Shown here one piece after another: positions 51,801 to 64,000 of a stretch of 64,000 nucleotides of DNA. This stretch comes from Limanda limanda (taxonomy: Eukaryota > Chordata > Actinopteri > Pleuronectiformes > Pleuronectidae), in assembly GCF_963576545.1 (NCBI RefSeq), contig NC_083646.1, positions 27,037,027 through 27,101,026 of the forward strand. The letters are read 5' to 3'. Every line of letters starts with the position of its first letter. Positions within the stretch are counted from its first letter, which is position 1. A model generated the notes under the pieces. That model was not told the origin of the DNA. It ran no database searches and was given only the letters and a program-made list of their open reading frames with translations. The position numbers were made by a program, and so were the translations under genes.

Positions 51801-54167
51801 CTGGCTGCCTGTGGACGACAGGCCTCGGTAGCCGAGCGGAGTGATGGATGATGCTGAGAAAGACCGGTGAGTGGAGCGTTTCGTGCAGTTGTCTGGGCAG
51901 CCCCGGAAAGAGAGGTTCTGTATAAAGCTTGAAAAAGAAAGAATGAAAAGCGAGAGAGTTGGAAAGAGAGGAAGCGGGGGAGAAAAACAGAGTGGAAAAA
52001 AGCATGACAGGAAATCTGGGCATCTGCAGGACAGAGATAGGGTCACATCTCAACCGTTTATCAAAGAGGAAAGCAGATTTCACAGCTGATGGGTCGGCCG
52101 TGGCAGGTCTGTAGACCCCAGGGGCTCAGCTTGGCATGAGGCACTGGAGTTATAGTTATTGCTGTTGGAAGACCTGTTAGCACAATCACACTGCACTGTA
52201 TTGGACAGCTAATATATGCCGTCTTACTGTGCCGTCTTTTTATGCTCTTTATCTTAAAGATTAAACATGGCTATCCCAATACAGGAGTAGTTTTCATGTG
52301 TAATATTTTTTAAGATGCCAGGACAATAACAGGGTGTTGCTTAGGTAAAGCAAAACCAGTTTATGAAGGGAAAAAACGGTTCTTATGCATATTGAAAGAG
52401 AGGAACAGAGTCTAAACTGAAAACGTAGTAATTGGCCTTGGTTAGAGTCCTTTGTAGAGACTAAGGAAAGCAGAAGAGGGAGCTCTCAAATCAAATAACA
52501 GACAGAGAGACAAAAAGCAAGAGAGAAAAGAAAATCATAAGTGAATAAAACACCCAGGACCCAGCCCTTTGCTGTTGCTGTCAGCTGCTTTCCCTGCTCT
52601 GCTCCTCTTCCTCCTCCTCTCCTCTCTTCTCCCTGTCTGACTGATGGAGCTGCCAGAGCGCCGTCTCATCCCTCACTTCTCTCACTGATCAATCAGACCA
52701 TTAGACTCCAATTACAGCCGCAGCCCCGGCGCAGGTGAGCGACGAGCACATTCAGCCGGCTGCCGACAACGCCTCTGCCCGGCTTCCTCACGCTCTCCAA
52801 ATTAACGCAAATTAATAGTGACACTCAGACATAAATGTCTGCAATCGGGGAGCTAAATTAACAGTCTGGGTCGAAGCTATTGAGTAGCAGGTGTCTTTAA
52901 AAGCGGTAATTACCTATGCTGGACAGAACTGGGAGGAGAAGGTGGCCCACGGTTTGCCTGGAGTAAGAGGCCTGGCCCTGGTGAGCCTGGCTCCTATTGT
53001 AGGTGTTAATAATTGATTGGGAGGCAAGCTATTAATGAGGAGCAGATTTAGAGCTCTGTTGTATGTGTGTTGATGAGAGTGTTGCCGCCTCTTGTACAAT
53101 GCCTTACCAATGCTAATTACTAGGGCTTAGTCAAGGTGCACTGTAATGAGTCTGGATTCAATAGAATTCTGGTCTTTATATGTTTTGAGGGCCTTTCAGT
53201 GCAAATTACATAGTAATTGAAATACATAAGTCTTTCAGTTTCTTTATCTTCCCTGCCATCTTAATACACTTGTTGTATATTTGCTGTGAGCATCGGTCTT
53301 TGATAAAAACAATAATCTGTTTTTTACACAGGGGCCCTGATACAAAGGCTATGAAACAGGTTACAAGGACAAAATAAAAGTCAGTTAGTGCTATAGGCTA
53401 ATTAAGTATAATAACCAATTTATTCTTAACACAGTATTGAAAAAGTAGCATTACATAATACATAATAATTAATATATTCTAAATATTCATATATATTTTT
53501 GCAATATCAAAGCATCTTATCTTCAAGATTTTCGAGACAAATAACATGTTTTAGTTTTTAGTTCTATCATTGTTAAAATTTAAGTGGACGTTTTGTTTTG
53601 CTGATTTGTCTATGAGAACAAGCTGCTAAATGTGTTTGTGCCTAAACAAGCTGTGTCCCCAAATTTGAGTGTATGTGCACGTAAGTGTGAGGTTTGGGTT
53701 ATACCATAGTGTCTGTTTGTGCACGTGTGTGGGAGGGCATGAGCGCACCATGGGTGCGTGTGTGCAGACTGTGTGCTGATTTTGGCTGTGAACAGAGAGC
53801 TTTAGTTTGTAGACTACAGAAGAGCGAAAATGTCAAGATACTGTCCTAATTTTAACCTGGGACAGAGAGAGAACAGAAGCTGTCAACCGATGGAGTGTGA
53901 TTATTGTGTAATTTAGTACAAGGGTAGGAATATGGGCCTGTGCGACCAAAAAATGCTCCAGAAATTATTCAGCCCATCACTCAAGCCATTTATCTCACTG
54001 CTTTTGCCCACCCTCTCCCTCCAATATGTTTATTGTTAGCTAGCCCTAAACTTTAACAAGTGGTGGCGGATTTTTCTGTTTCAGAAATTATATTTTTCTT
54101 CTTGTCATTGCTTCATTAATCAAGAGGAGGCATTCTGAAAAATGTTTTGTTTTGGAGGCTGCAATCT

Positions 54168-54186
54168 ATTTTGTGTGTGTGTGTGT
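54168..54186. repeat. (GT)n microsatellite
   Basis: Short GT array of about nine units. Confidence 0.85.
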
Positions 54187-54389
54187 TGTAGTTAATCTGC
54201 GCCCGTGGCAGGTTTCCCCTCCGAAACGCAGCGCTAAGCAGCGGTATCGCAGGCCTATTGTTGTAGCCTCTGTCATAGCAAGGAGAGCCTGATGCAGGCC
54301 TGGGCTCGCCTGATAAGGAAAAGAGGATTCAACATGGCTGGAAAGGAGAATCAGTGGGACTTGAGAGTGGAGTACGGATGGGGCAGATG

Positions 54390-54395
<6 letters not shown>

Positions 54396-54441
<46 letters not shown>
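54396..54441. repeat. (CA)23 microsatellite
   Basis: Perfect CA array followed by imperfect CA/TA sequence to about 54535. Confidence 0.95.
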
Positions 54442-54446
<5 letters not shown>

Positions 54447-56749
54447 ATACGTACAAAATGATGCACACATGCTCTGCACACATACAGTCACACATTAGCA
54501 GACAAACACACAAACACACAAATCATCACCATCATCACACTGGCACATGCCCAGGCAATTATTTACAGTAACATCCAATTACATATGCAAGAAGGAACCC
54601 CAGGATAGGACCTCTCTGTAGCATAGTTGCTAAATGACACACACACAGACAATCAAATATGCATTACACATAAACAGAATAACCATTAAACCATAAATAT
54701 CAACAATTGGAAGTGCAAATATTCTGATTTATGTCTGCATTTAAAGGTGGCCTGTGCCTTCCATCTGAAAGTTACTCTGTCTTGGATATGGCTTGAAAAC
54801 ACTGCACATTATCAGGACTAACAGGATTTGAATTTCTGTGTTGGACACACAAATAATTTTGGCACAAAGAATGTGGCTTCATCTAATGAAATAATGGGCC
54901 CAAATTTTAGGCGGAGAACCAATTTGTGATTGCATGCATCAATTATTTCTTGGGTTTAAACCAATATCGGGGCCAGGGTCTCTTCAGATGGGTAAAATGG
55001 TAATTATCTGGCCTGCTCTCCCTCGCTCAATGTCATCCATATATATTTATCAATGGTTTTATCGATTGCTTTCATGTTCTTATATTAAAATATATTAAAA
55101 GGGAGGAGCAGCCAAGCTAATTTTATTAAATATAGCCCTTTAAATCTTTAAATCTTTTTTAGCACAGATTTACATGACACTGTTGTTGTTTGTGTGACTT
55201 TGATGGGGAAAGTGTGTAATGCTGTGGCAAAACAAAGACACAACCATCGTTTTAGTGCTATTTCTATTTTCCTTAGCCTGCACTTTCAAAGTTTCTGTGT
55301 GCATGGCTGGAACTCATTGCTGCCCACAGCTCCATGTATTAGATGTGACGCACCCAGTCTGTCAGGTAGTCAGAGCTATTACAGCCACAGACAAGCGCCG
55401 CTGTTTGAGAGATAATGCATGGTTGACTTGATCTACAAGTGAACCTGACATTTTGCTGTCCTTACATCACAACACAACTACCCAAACTGATATGGCAGGT
55501 CCCCTGATAAGCAGAGCAGGACTCACTGATTTGCTTTGTGCTCACTGTAATGGCTGCACGGTTTCCTCAGACATGCCCAGGGTACAGTGACGAGATCAAA
55601 AGAAACACAGAGATCATTTGCAGCGTAAATCATTGTAGTTGTAGTTTACAATCAGACTATTTTAATTTCAAATATTAACTTTATTTGTATACATTGCATA
55701 GCATTTTTATTCATGAATACACCATTGTTACAGTTAATTATTCTGAATCATAAACAACAGTTAATGACAGGAACAGTATTTTCTTGAAATTAAGACCAGA
55801 CTTCTTGTAAATCCTGTTGTTGGATCACATGGATCTATGATCTGGTCTTTATCAAACAAATCAAACACTATCAGTCTTTTGTATAATTTCAGCTCTAGTC
55901 ATATCGACACTGTTATAATGCTACACTTCTAACTCAACCACATTTATTACAATTATAGTTTCTAACCCCTGAAATGATAACATTTTAAAATAAAATATCT
56001 ATATAGTTATCAGCGCTAACTTAAAACTATATTATATGAAGTAGTTAAAATATCTCCACCTACAAAAATAAAGTAAATGCTACCTTAATCACTATACATC
56101 CGTATCACAATCCTACAATAAGTAATTGAAGTGGTTATTAATACTTTCAATCACTGAAGATGGTATAATATGTAACTATATTTGACAACAAGGGCCAGCA
56201 AAACAAGTACCTCTACTTTGATACTTTATGTGGGCTACATTTAGCTGACATAGTCTGATAGCTAATACTTGAAATAAGTAGGATTTTTAACACTAGTATT
56301 TTTAAATGCAACAAAGTATTATTTTGTGCTGCACAGATATGCATGAGATTTCAGTCCGAACGCAACAAAGTTAGAAAACATCCATGTTTAGTATTTAATT
56401 TCCAGCCTCTATAATTAATATTACAACAATGCTTTTTCCCCTAGTCATGTCCTTCTGCGTAAACCTAAAAGAGATTAAGATTATCCTACAGAGTTCACAC
56501 TTAAACATGGTTCAGTCCGCACAGATGCTGCAGATGTGGCCATGCTACTATAACTATAAGCTCTGCTGTAACTGTAATATGTATACAAGCATTCAGCAGA
56601 GCAGCAGCAGTGAAGTCCTGAAGTCCACAGGGCTGAGTGGTGAGCTGGATGTCCCTGACCCCTTCACAACTCTCTGGGTGTTAACTGTCAGCCAGTGGCC
56701 CATCACGCAGTCCCAATAACAAACTGTCACACTGGAGAGATGTAGTATC

Positions 56750-56785
56750 TGTGTGCTTATGGTTTCTGTATGTCATAAGCACACA
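56750..56785. repeat. 12-bp inverted repeat (hairpin)
   Basis: TGTGTGCTTATG at 56750-56761 and its exact reverse complement at 56774-56785, with a 12-nt spacer. There is no terminator or RNA-gene context, and its function is unknown. Confidence 0.8.
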
Positions 56786-59689
56786 AACAGCTTAGTATGG
56801 GCATTAACATTCATGAACAACTGTTCCATTTGGGATAGCTTAACACTTTAACAAGTCACACGCTATCACTTACACGCTTATCTCAGAGTTTTATAAATAG
56901 GAATTTCTACATGAAACAGATTTGTGGAGATGATGCCGTAGCTGTGATATACCTCAGCAAAGCCAGGTTTCAGTTTTTACACAACGTTAGTCTGACAGGC
57001 AACAATAGTCAAGCTCACAAGTCTCTGGCTTCACACATATTGCCCTGTATTACAGTTTGCAATATGTCTTCCCAAATGAATGATTATCCAACACTTCAAT
57101 ACACAGCAGACCTCTATTGCAGGCGAGGCGCATGAGGCAGAAGAAGAAAAAGATGCAAAACGAAAGAAAAGTGAAAGAAAGTTGAGTGATGCCAGCTGCT
57201 TTGCCATCTGTCACTGTCATGGCTGTAACTTATGATATGTTGAAACAACTTTCTTGAAAAGTGGTGCAGATAATTCTCCATTGTTTCCATTTGCAATCCC
57301 CTCGTCGTCTTTGTATTCCAGGACAAAGTGAGTACAGAGCAGGGTTTGGTGGAAGTTGAACCGAAAATTGACCAGTGCCCCTGCTGTGACTGCAGAAGTA
57401 GCAAGCAGGTGTCTACGTCAGATGTTCTTGATGTTGTAAGATTGTAATTATAATCATAAGATTTATTTTCAATGCCACCAGCTCTTGTTCGATGTGAAGA
57501 GTGTACACTGCAGTTAGTCACAAAACGACTTATTTAGTTTTTTGTGTTTATTTTAATTTTTACATTTTAAATACATGTTATAATTTGGACCATATGGCCT
57601 CAATGTTGCACATTCCAAACAAAAATGGTGGTTATGGTGGAGGGCTCAAGCCTCTGTATCCAGGGCGACAATGCTACCAGGTGGGGTAGCGTGCGTCCTG
57701 CATATCCTCACTGTCTCCCAATTTGTCCTATCAATACTGTCTTATCAAAAAAAGGATGAAACGCCCTAAATATATCCTAATCCTACTTATATCACACTAT
57801 ATTCCAGGTTGCCTATCCTTTTTTAAGAATTTGAATTATTTAATATCATCAAAGCTTTTTACAAATCAAGACTTGATGATCTAACAATGACTATAAACAA
57901 ATACTGTTTACATTAAAAATCAAACAAGGTGTGATCTTAAAATCAAAATTCAAATCACGCTGTGTGTTATGAGAATCATGCCATCCCTCTTGGTGAAGGA
58001 AGCGGAGTGGCACAGAGGCAGTGAATTAACTCTCTCAGAGAGAGAAGGACAGCCGCCCTGCAGGGAGGCAGACCCCTGCTGGTAGACCTTGATAAGTCCT
58101 CACTGTCCCCTGCCCTGGCCTTAGCCCTCTGATCCTAGTTGGCTCTCGGCCTCCAAAAGACAAAACCCCTGTTTATATGACTCTGGACGAATGAACAACC
58201 AAGCAGAAAAATAGAAGCCTTCTGACCCCCAAAAAAAGGGTTAGCATTGAAGATAAGAAAGCTGATAGGTGCTGGAGGAGATGAAGGTCTGGACAGTGTC
58301 CATTCACTCCGTGGTGGTCCAGCAGCGCCTCATTAGATGGATGTGTATGAAGCTGTCGAAGCAGGAATATTATACCACGGGGTCGTCAGCAAACTAATTG
58401 GGTAACAAAGACCACTTCCAGCTCGGGAAACCCATCTTTTAACAGTGCATGTGCTGAGACTGAGATAAGAGAGTTCACGTCTAATGCATTTAGCGAGGGG
58501 CAAGTTCACCATCTTTATCTTATTTACTTAACTTGCTGTAAATATTGTTGGTCTTTGACGGTGGATTTAGTGAGACCCCATTTCTCAGAAGTGCACTCAG
58601 AGATCAAACTATGGAGCACTGCAGAAAAATGTAGTCGATCAGGTGGTATGCAAAACACACATACCTTTGTTCAGTTTGTTCATCATTAGCACAAAGTTAC
58701 GTCTGAGATGCGTGTCATGTATTTCTGCCTGTTCTTTGCCTCGAGTGTTTCTTTTAATTAATTATACTTTCCATCATGTTTATAAAAACACTGATTTGCA
58801 CAGAGCTTGGGTTTTTCTTTTAATTATTACGAGCCACGATTGGCTGCACTAACTGAGAGGGTCCCCTGAAATACAAAATCAAATACATTATATACCACAC
58901 AATTTATAACTCCACCAGAGAAGAGAGGAGAGTTCAAAAGAATATTAAAATCCAATACCTAAGGAGCACTGAGGTTTATCTAAAGTCAGGGGCTTTATTC
59001 AAGCATCATGCCTTCTATTTTATTGTTGTCTTTATTTACTGCCTCTGACTGATCCAAGTCTTCCATGTGTGGTTATGAGAGCAGGGATTTGTTGTGACCC
59101 CATTGACTGATTGACTCCTGACTTCCTTTTTCTTCCTCTTTGAAAAAAATCCCCCCATCCGCATGTTTATTCCCAACAGAGAAAGAGTAGTTCTGTCCAG
59201 AGAATACGCTACCTGCCGCCGTGACCCCCAGGGGCCATGGTAATATCCATACAGGTGAACATTACCGGCTCCAGGTTCCCTATTATGTTCCCTTGCAGAG
59301 CTTCTCACTGCTCCAGGAGTCAGCCCCAACTTACATGCAAAAGATCAAACAAGTCCTTCCCCAATTGAATTCAAATGGGAAATTTCGAATAATTCAAATG
59401 GTGAGCAGTGAAGCGACAGGACTGTTCTGTCCTCTGACCAAAGCCAAACACAAGAAGTACATGACTCTACCGCCAAGACGTGATTAAGTCCTGGAGCACA
59501 CACATTACAAAGTCAACTTTCTCTTGTTTACAACTTTAAATGACTCAGGACGTACACATTCCAGAGTTATGGCACTGAATTTAACACCCTCCACTACAAA
59601 GACAGTTGGCGACATTGTAATTTGATGCTGAAGGGCTAGAGATGGCTGGAAATAAAGATGATTCGAATAAAAGTTCCTCCTGGATGAGT

Positions 59690-59970
59690 AGAGAATGGTG
59701 CAGGTGATGTATAAATATAAAAGGAAAGGAGAGATGGCAGAGAGAATATGAGAGGGGGGAAGTAAAACGAAGGAAACGAAAAAGGAAGGACAGAAGTGGT
59801 GAGATAAGGCTAGGAAATGAAAAAGGAAAGGAAATAAAAGGTAAAAAAAATGATGTAAAGGACAGGAGAGGAAGGGATAGAAAAGGAAAGGGACAGAAGT
59901 GGAAATGGAAAAAATCAAAGGGAAGGAAGAAAAAGAAAGGAAAGGAAGGAAGGCAGGGGTGGAGAAAGGG
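59690..59970. repeat. Purine-rich (AAGG/GGAA) tract
   Basis: About 280 bp strongly biased to A and G on the + strand, with many AAAGG and GGAAA units. It accounts for the Phe/Ser/Pro-rich minus-strand frame at 59505-59918. Confidence 0.8.
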
Positions 59971-60429
59971 GGTTGCTTGTCTTCAGGGCAGGTAACAGCT
60001 TACACTAAACTGTTTGGCTTTAGAGTTGGAGCACCTCAGTGTGCCTGAAGGTCTTGAAGGTTGGATTGAGTCTCCTCTTCCTATGAATCTCTATTCTACA
60101 CTCCTCTTCTCCCTGATTTAGAAAGAAGCATATGCTATTTTTTTATTATGCTTAAAAATATTACAAAATGTTCTACTGATAATTCTACATTTTCCCTTAA
60201 TCAAAACCCAGAGCAGGCAATGATTAATCTGCCCTATTACCAATCTTTTATGTCTTAGAAAAGTCACTGAACATACAGTTATCATGCAATACCACCCATA
60301 GTCAACATGAAAACAGCCACTGCGAGCTTTTAAATGGAGTGAAATAAGCAATAGCTAATGCAGCACATGAACTTTGATGCTTACAGTCCAGTCAGCAGGA
60401 TAAAAGGTGATTTAAATGAGAAAATATTT

Positions 60430-60900
60430 ATTCCCCATAGCGCCGCCATGATAGCAGCAGCCAAATAAAGGGACATGCGCACAGTGATGGGTGTCCCTTT
60501 AAAGATTCCGGGAACAGCAGTGACTCTCTCTCTCATTTTAATCGATTTTAAAATGAAAAGTCAATTTAACAAAGTTGAAAAGAGAAAGATGGGCTAAGGG
60601 AAGAAGAAAAAAAAGCATTCTCTTGCACTCAAGCAGTAAACTAACCGCCGCACAGAGCAGGCAGAGATTTCAGCTGAATTATCTCCCACCTCACATTTGC
60701 TCTTAGGCAAGCAGTTTAAAAGCCAAGCGATTGAGCCAGTGATCCAATTTGAAATGCAGAAATGATTAGAGCAGCTTGCCTCATTTCATATCGAAATTCT
60801 CTGATTTATGACAGAGCACCAGCCAAGATCTATCTCTAAAGGGAATTAGTGTGCAATTCCTGCATATTTCTGTTATTTAGTCTCCCAATAGCAGATGCTA
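60430..60900. promoter_or_regulatory. Candidate conserved non-coding element in intron 4
   Basis: Starts with a CpG-containing segment (GCGCCGCCATG) and an inverted repeat, AAAGGGACA at 60467-60475 against TGTCCCTTT at 60492-60500, then continues as complex sequence with CATTTTAATCGATTTTAAAATG-like palindromic AT sites near 60535-60556. There is no coding potential. Confidence 0.25.
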
Positions 60901-61229
60901 TAGCCTCAGAGAGAAGGAGATAGGGGGGGTGAAGAAGGAATGAAAGCAGTATGTAGGTATCTTTTCATTTCAGCAGATGTAACCGTGGCCATTTAGAAGA
61001 GGAGAAAATGACACAAAAGCAGACTTGAGAAATGGAGGTATATCCCACTTTATGTAGGATGTTGACGCGGAGTGTTATTTCAGGGCACAATGAAAAATAT
61101 GCAGCTCCTAACTAAGCATTTACACAGTTTCCCTCAGCGTGGATATAGTAGAGGGAGAATACAGACGGTGAGCTTGGCTTTGGCCATTTTATTCAACAAA
61201 AAAAGACCCTTGCAACTCAGCCATCCTTG

Positions 61230-61370
61230 AGGCTAAGAAAATATTAATACGCGGAGCGATAACGAGAGCTGGAGGAAAATCTCCCTTAATGAAATTTCCA
61301 GTTGACCACATGCAATTTGTTTCATCGCAGTGAACAACTAATTGCAATGGACGTTATCAAGGTGTGAGTG
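61230..61370. promoter_or_regulatory. Candidate conserved non-coding element in intron 4
   Basis: Repeat-free sequence with GCGATAACGAG, CATGCAATTTG, CTAATTGCAATGG and GTTATCAAGG, giving GATA-type (GATAA/TTATC) and homeodomain-type sites. Short motifs of this kind are common by chance, so confidence is low. Confidence 0.2.
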
Positions 61371-64000
61371 TGCTGTCTGCTGTAAACTGACTGGTAAAAC
61401 AGGTACAAATCCTTTATCCTCACTCCCATGTTAGAAACAGAGAACATATAAACTTGACATAACCCATAACCATAAGCTTGTTTTTTTTGGTATATTTATA
61501 CTGCTGCTGGTGTTGACTGAACAGGATGAGACACTTTAAATGATTATTTGCTGCAGCATGTATTGTAGTGTTAAAAAAAAATTGCAAAATGTTTTTCTTA
61601 ACAAGTCAAGGGAAAAAAGTAGTTGTTTATTGAAGAAAAATAGACAATATTCAAAATATGTGTGTATACTATTATCCACTGAAATATTTCAACTGGTGTT
61701 TTTGTTTCAAAATGGCACTACTCCATAGCGAGTGGGTGTTGAAAGCAGGATATAAAGCCAATGAATGTCTTGAGATATTCAGACAGAGTGGTTTTGATCT
61801 CTCAGTTGTCTAAATCCCGCAGCTGTGGGATCAAGACAAGATACAGTGCCAGTCAGTGACCTTGGCGGAGGGAGGGGGGAAGGAAAAAAAGAGTTGCGAT
61901 GAGGGAAAATAATCATTCTCACCCAGGTTTGTATCGATTTCACCTGCCCTGACCATGAAGCGGGTTAAGAGTAGCCAGTGGATGTGAAATGGTCAGCGGT
62001 GATATCATTAGCTTGTTGTTTACACAGGGAAGCAGGGAGTTAGAAGAAGGCTGAGTGTCACAAGCCACTTTCTTCTTCACCTCCTTCAGCTGATCAGAGG
62101 ATCATGGTATCAAGGAGGGATTAGCAGCGACTTGGGATTTGTGTGATTGGTTAATTTATTGCGGTGATGGCAGGTCTTTCATCTATGGCAACATTTAATC
62201 AGCGCAGCCACAGAGGCTATTACAGGTTAGCTCCTTTCTGGAGTCAGTCCGGCTGTGCCATCAGCTCTATCACAATTCCCCTGAAATTTCCAAATTATCT
62301 GGAACAGGCTTTAGCTTCTCAGTAATAAAAATTAGAACAGATTCCTGATAGAAGCTTTTGCTCACACAGGGCCAATTATAAATAGTACAGCCCTGCCTTG
62401 GAAGAGGGAGAAGGGGAAGGGGAAAAAATTTGAGTCTGAGAGATGTGCACGGAACTTATCGTTCAGCCCCTGCTCCGCTCTGATCCAAATCCGTGTGGCT
62501 GAAAATTTATATTAGATTTTATCACAGAGGCCTAAGTCTAGAAAAATCAATGAAGGTTATCTTTTATGTTGCAGCAACTTGTGGAAATATTGATTTTCAT
62601 TTTATAGCGAATTTGGAGCATCAGTTTGTAATCACTTCCTCGCTGACTACACTGTTTTGGTCACTGTATCTCTTACACGAGGAACGGTAACAGAGCTCAG
62701 GAAAAAAAAATTACGGAGAGAGTATTGAAACCACTGGAGTGAAGGCAGTGGGTGGATAAACCATAACACACTACACAGAGAAGAAGGCCAGAGGGGATTT
62801 TACAGGCTCTGACAGTGATAATAGACTGTAAACTGATATTAAACACTGTATCTCTATGAAAAAAATTGTCACATATATATGTATACAATTTACTTGTGTA
62901 CTATTATCTAATATCTATTACAAATATATACAATGATTAAACAATAAATATAACTGAAAAAAAAGATTATATTCAGTTGTTTTTTTTACATTTTTGACAT
63001 CATAGACATTTCATTCAAAATTTGTAAACAGAAAAATGCATCATTTTTGTTTTGTTTATTTTTAGCTATTTTTTAGTTTTTATGCAACTGACATTAATTT
63101 ATCCATTGGGGGTCAGCATATTTTACAGACTCCACTTAGATTGCAGCTTTGGACAGGGAAGAGCTTCCATGCGTCACATCCCCTGGCTGTATGCTGTTAG
63201 GTTTTGAGGAGAAAAGTGAGTTTGTTTCCATAAAAGCATTTCATCATATACTCCCGCGCTGCAGGGAAATTGTAATTTTCTGGCTGTCAATCTGCATTTC
63301 TTCTGGCCTCGGACACTCAGACCAGCTGATCCGGTTGTACAAATGTTTTCATTTGCATTTGCAGACCTCCTCCCCGCAGTGACGCCACTCCGTCTTAATC
63401 CTTAATATGTTGTGTGTGCAGTTGCTCCCCTGCATGTCTTTGTCTTTGTGTCGCCTGCTACATGCAGCATGCTCGCAGATAACATTGGCCACCATTGTCA
63501 CTATAGATGCATTATGTAAATTTGCTCCGAGGCTGCCACGGGTTGTTGCTGCTCCGTTTCCAGCGAAAAAAGAAAAGGAAAGAAAAGAAAACAGAACGAA
63601 ACAATTGACAGTCAATTCAAAATAATAGACAATATAGCCATCATCCGAATTTCTAACTTTCTGTTAAAATGATAACTAAAGGAACATGTGTGATTAGTGA
63701 GATTATTTCTTCAGATTTGTAACAGTGGGAAGGTGTCTGGTTAATGTGGAATTGTGTCCCTGTTGGTTACATTAAGAGCAGCTGGAATATCATGAATTCC
63801 CAGAGTCTCAGAGGGACGGCGGAGGGGCCTTTCGCTGCTGAATAAGAGATGGCTCCAGTCTGGAGATCTAAGAAAGGGTTAATCTGATTCCCATTTCAGA
63901 TAGTCGCCGTAGCAACAATCGGCCGGTCTGCTCTGCTCCTTTGACAGGGGTGTGAGATTTTCAGGTTAGCCAGATAGAAGACTTTATTGTGAGGCTAATT

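Larger units (their letters stand above)
48900..64000 (+). other. zfpm2 intron 4 (5' part, over 15.1 kb, phase 0)
   Basis: It starts at the donor ATG/GTATGT. No segment resembling the next FOG2 exon (the WLLDVTW-type PR-domain sequence) or any zinc finger was found before the window end, so the intron runs out of the window. It contains two CA/GT arrays (54168-54186, 54396-54441), purine-rich tracts at 51900-52020 and 59690-59970, AT-rich blocks at 53390-53560, 55630-56430 and 62860-63110, and candidate regulatory stretches near 60430-60900 and 61230-61370. Frames such as 51654-52046 (-), 57114-57521 (-) and 59505-59918 (-) are polypyrimidine or anonymous and are not called. Confidence 0.85.

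Noticed and set aside
51828..51845. tRNA-like A box (TAGCCGAGCGG)
   Set aside because: No B box, no acceptor stem and no anticodon arm follow, so it is a chance match.
59221..59487. Open frame of 88 codons tested as a possible next zfpm2 exon
   Set aside because: No similarity to the FOG2 PR-like domain or zinc fingers, and no phase-0 acceptor giving a continuous match.

Overview
The window reads as a piece of a vertebrate nuclear genome, most likely a ray-finned (teleost) fish. It is almost all non-coding, with GT-AG introns, very dense (CA)n/(GT)n and (CT)n/(GA)n microsatellites, and no bacterial features such as operons, ribosome binding sites or long ORFs. Only one gene is supported, on the + strand: the 5' half of zfpm2 (FOG2, Friend of GATA 2), a multi-zinc-finger cofactor of GATA4/5/6. 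Three short coding exons are recognisable by residue-level similarity to vertebrate FOG2 and by consistent splice signals and phases: 26469-26627 (53 codons' worth, acidic region), 33482-33583 (34 codons' worth) and 48775-48899 (start of the PR-like domain). I cannot tell whether this is the fish zfpm2a or zfpm2b copy.

Layout: 1-26468 is inferred to be intron 1, since I found no sequence encoding the FOG N-terminal start exon; that exon should lie upstream of the window. Intron 2 is 26628-33481 (6854 bp), intron 3 is 33584-48774 (15191 bp) and intron 4 runs from 48900 past the window end (over 15.1 kb). The rest of the PR-like domain and all the zinc fingers must lie further downstream. Intron phases are 1, 1, 1 and 0, so exons 2 and 3 are symmetric and could each be skipped without breaking the frame.

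The introns hold microsatellites, AT-rich stretches (about 8200-8900, 17650-18130, 45690-45860, 53390-53560, 55630-56430, 62860-63110), purine/pyrimidine-biased tracts, a CpG-rich patch (5280-5830), and several stretches dense in homeodomain, POU-octamer or CRE-like motifs that resemble developmental enhancers. The enhancer calls rest on motif density only and need cross-species alignment. Structural oddities include a 23-bp perfect palindrome beside an 18-bp minisatellite (6909-7004), a 42-bp element present twice 5.2 kb apart (20278 and 25490), a very strong G-quadruplex candidate (44775-44800), and a (TG)-rich tract in the exon 2 splice acceptor. I found no rRNA, tRNA, CRISPR array, intact transposon or novel gene system. 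Most ORFs in the window look like chance open frames in intronic DNA.
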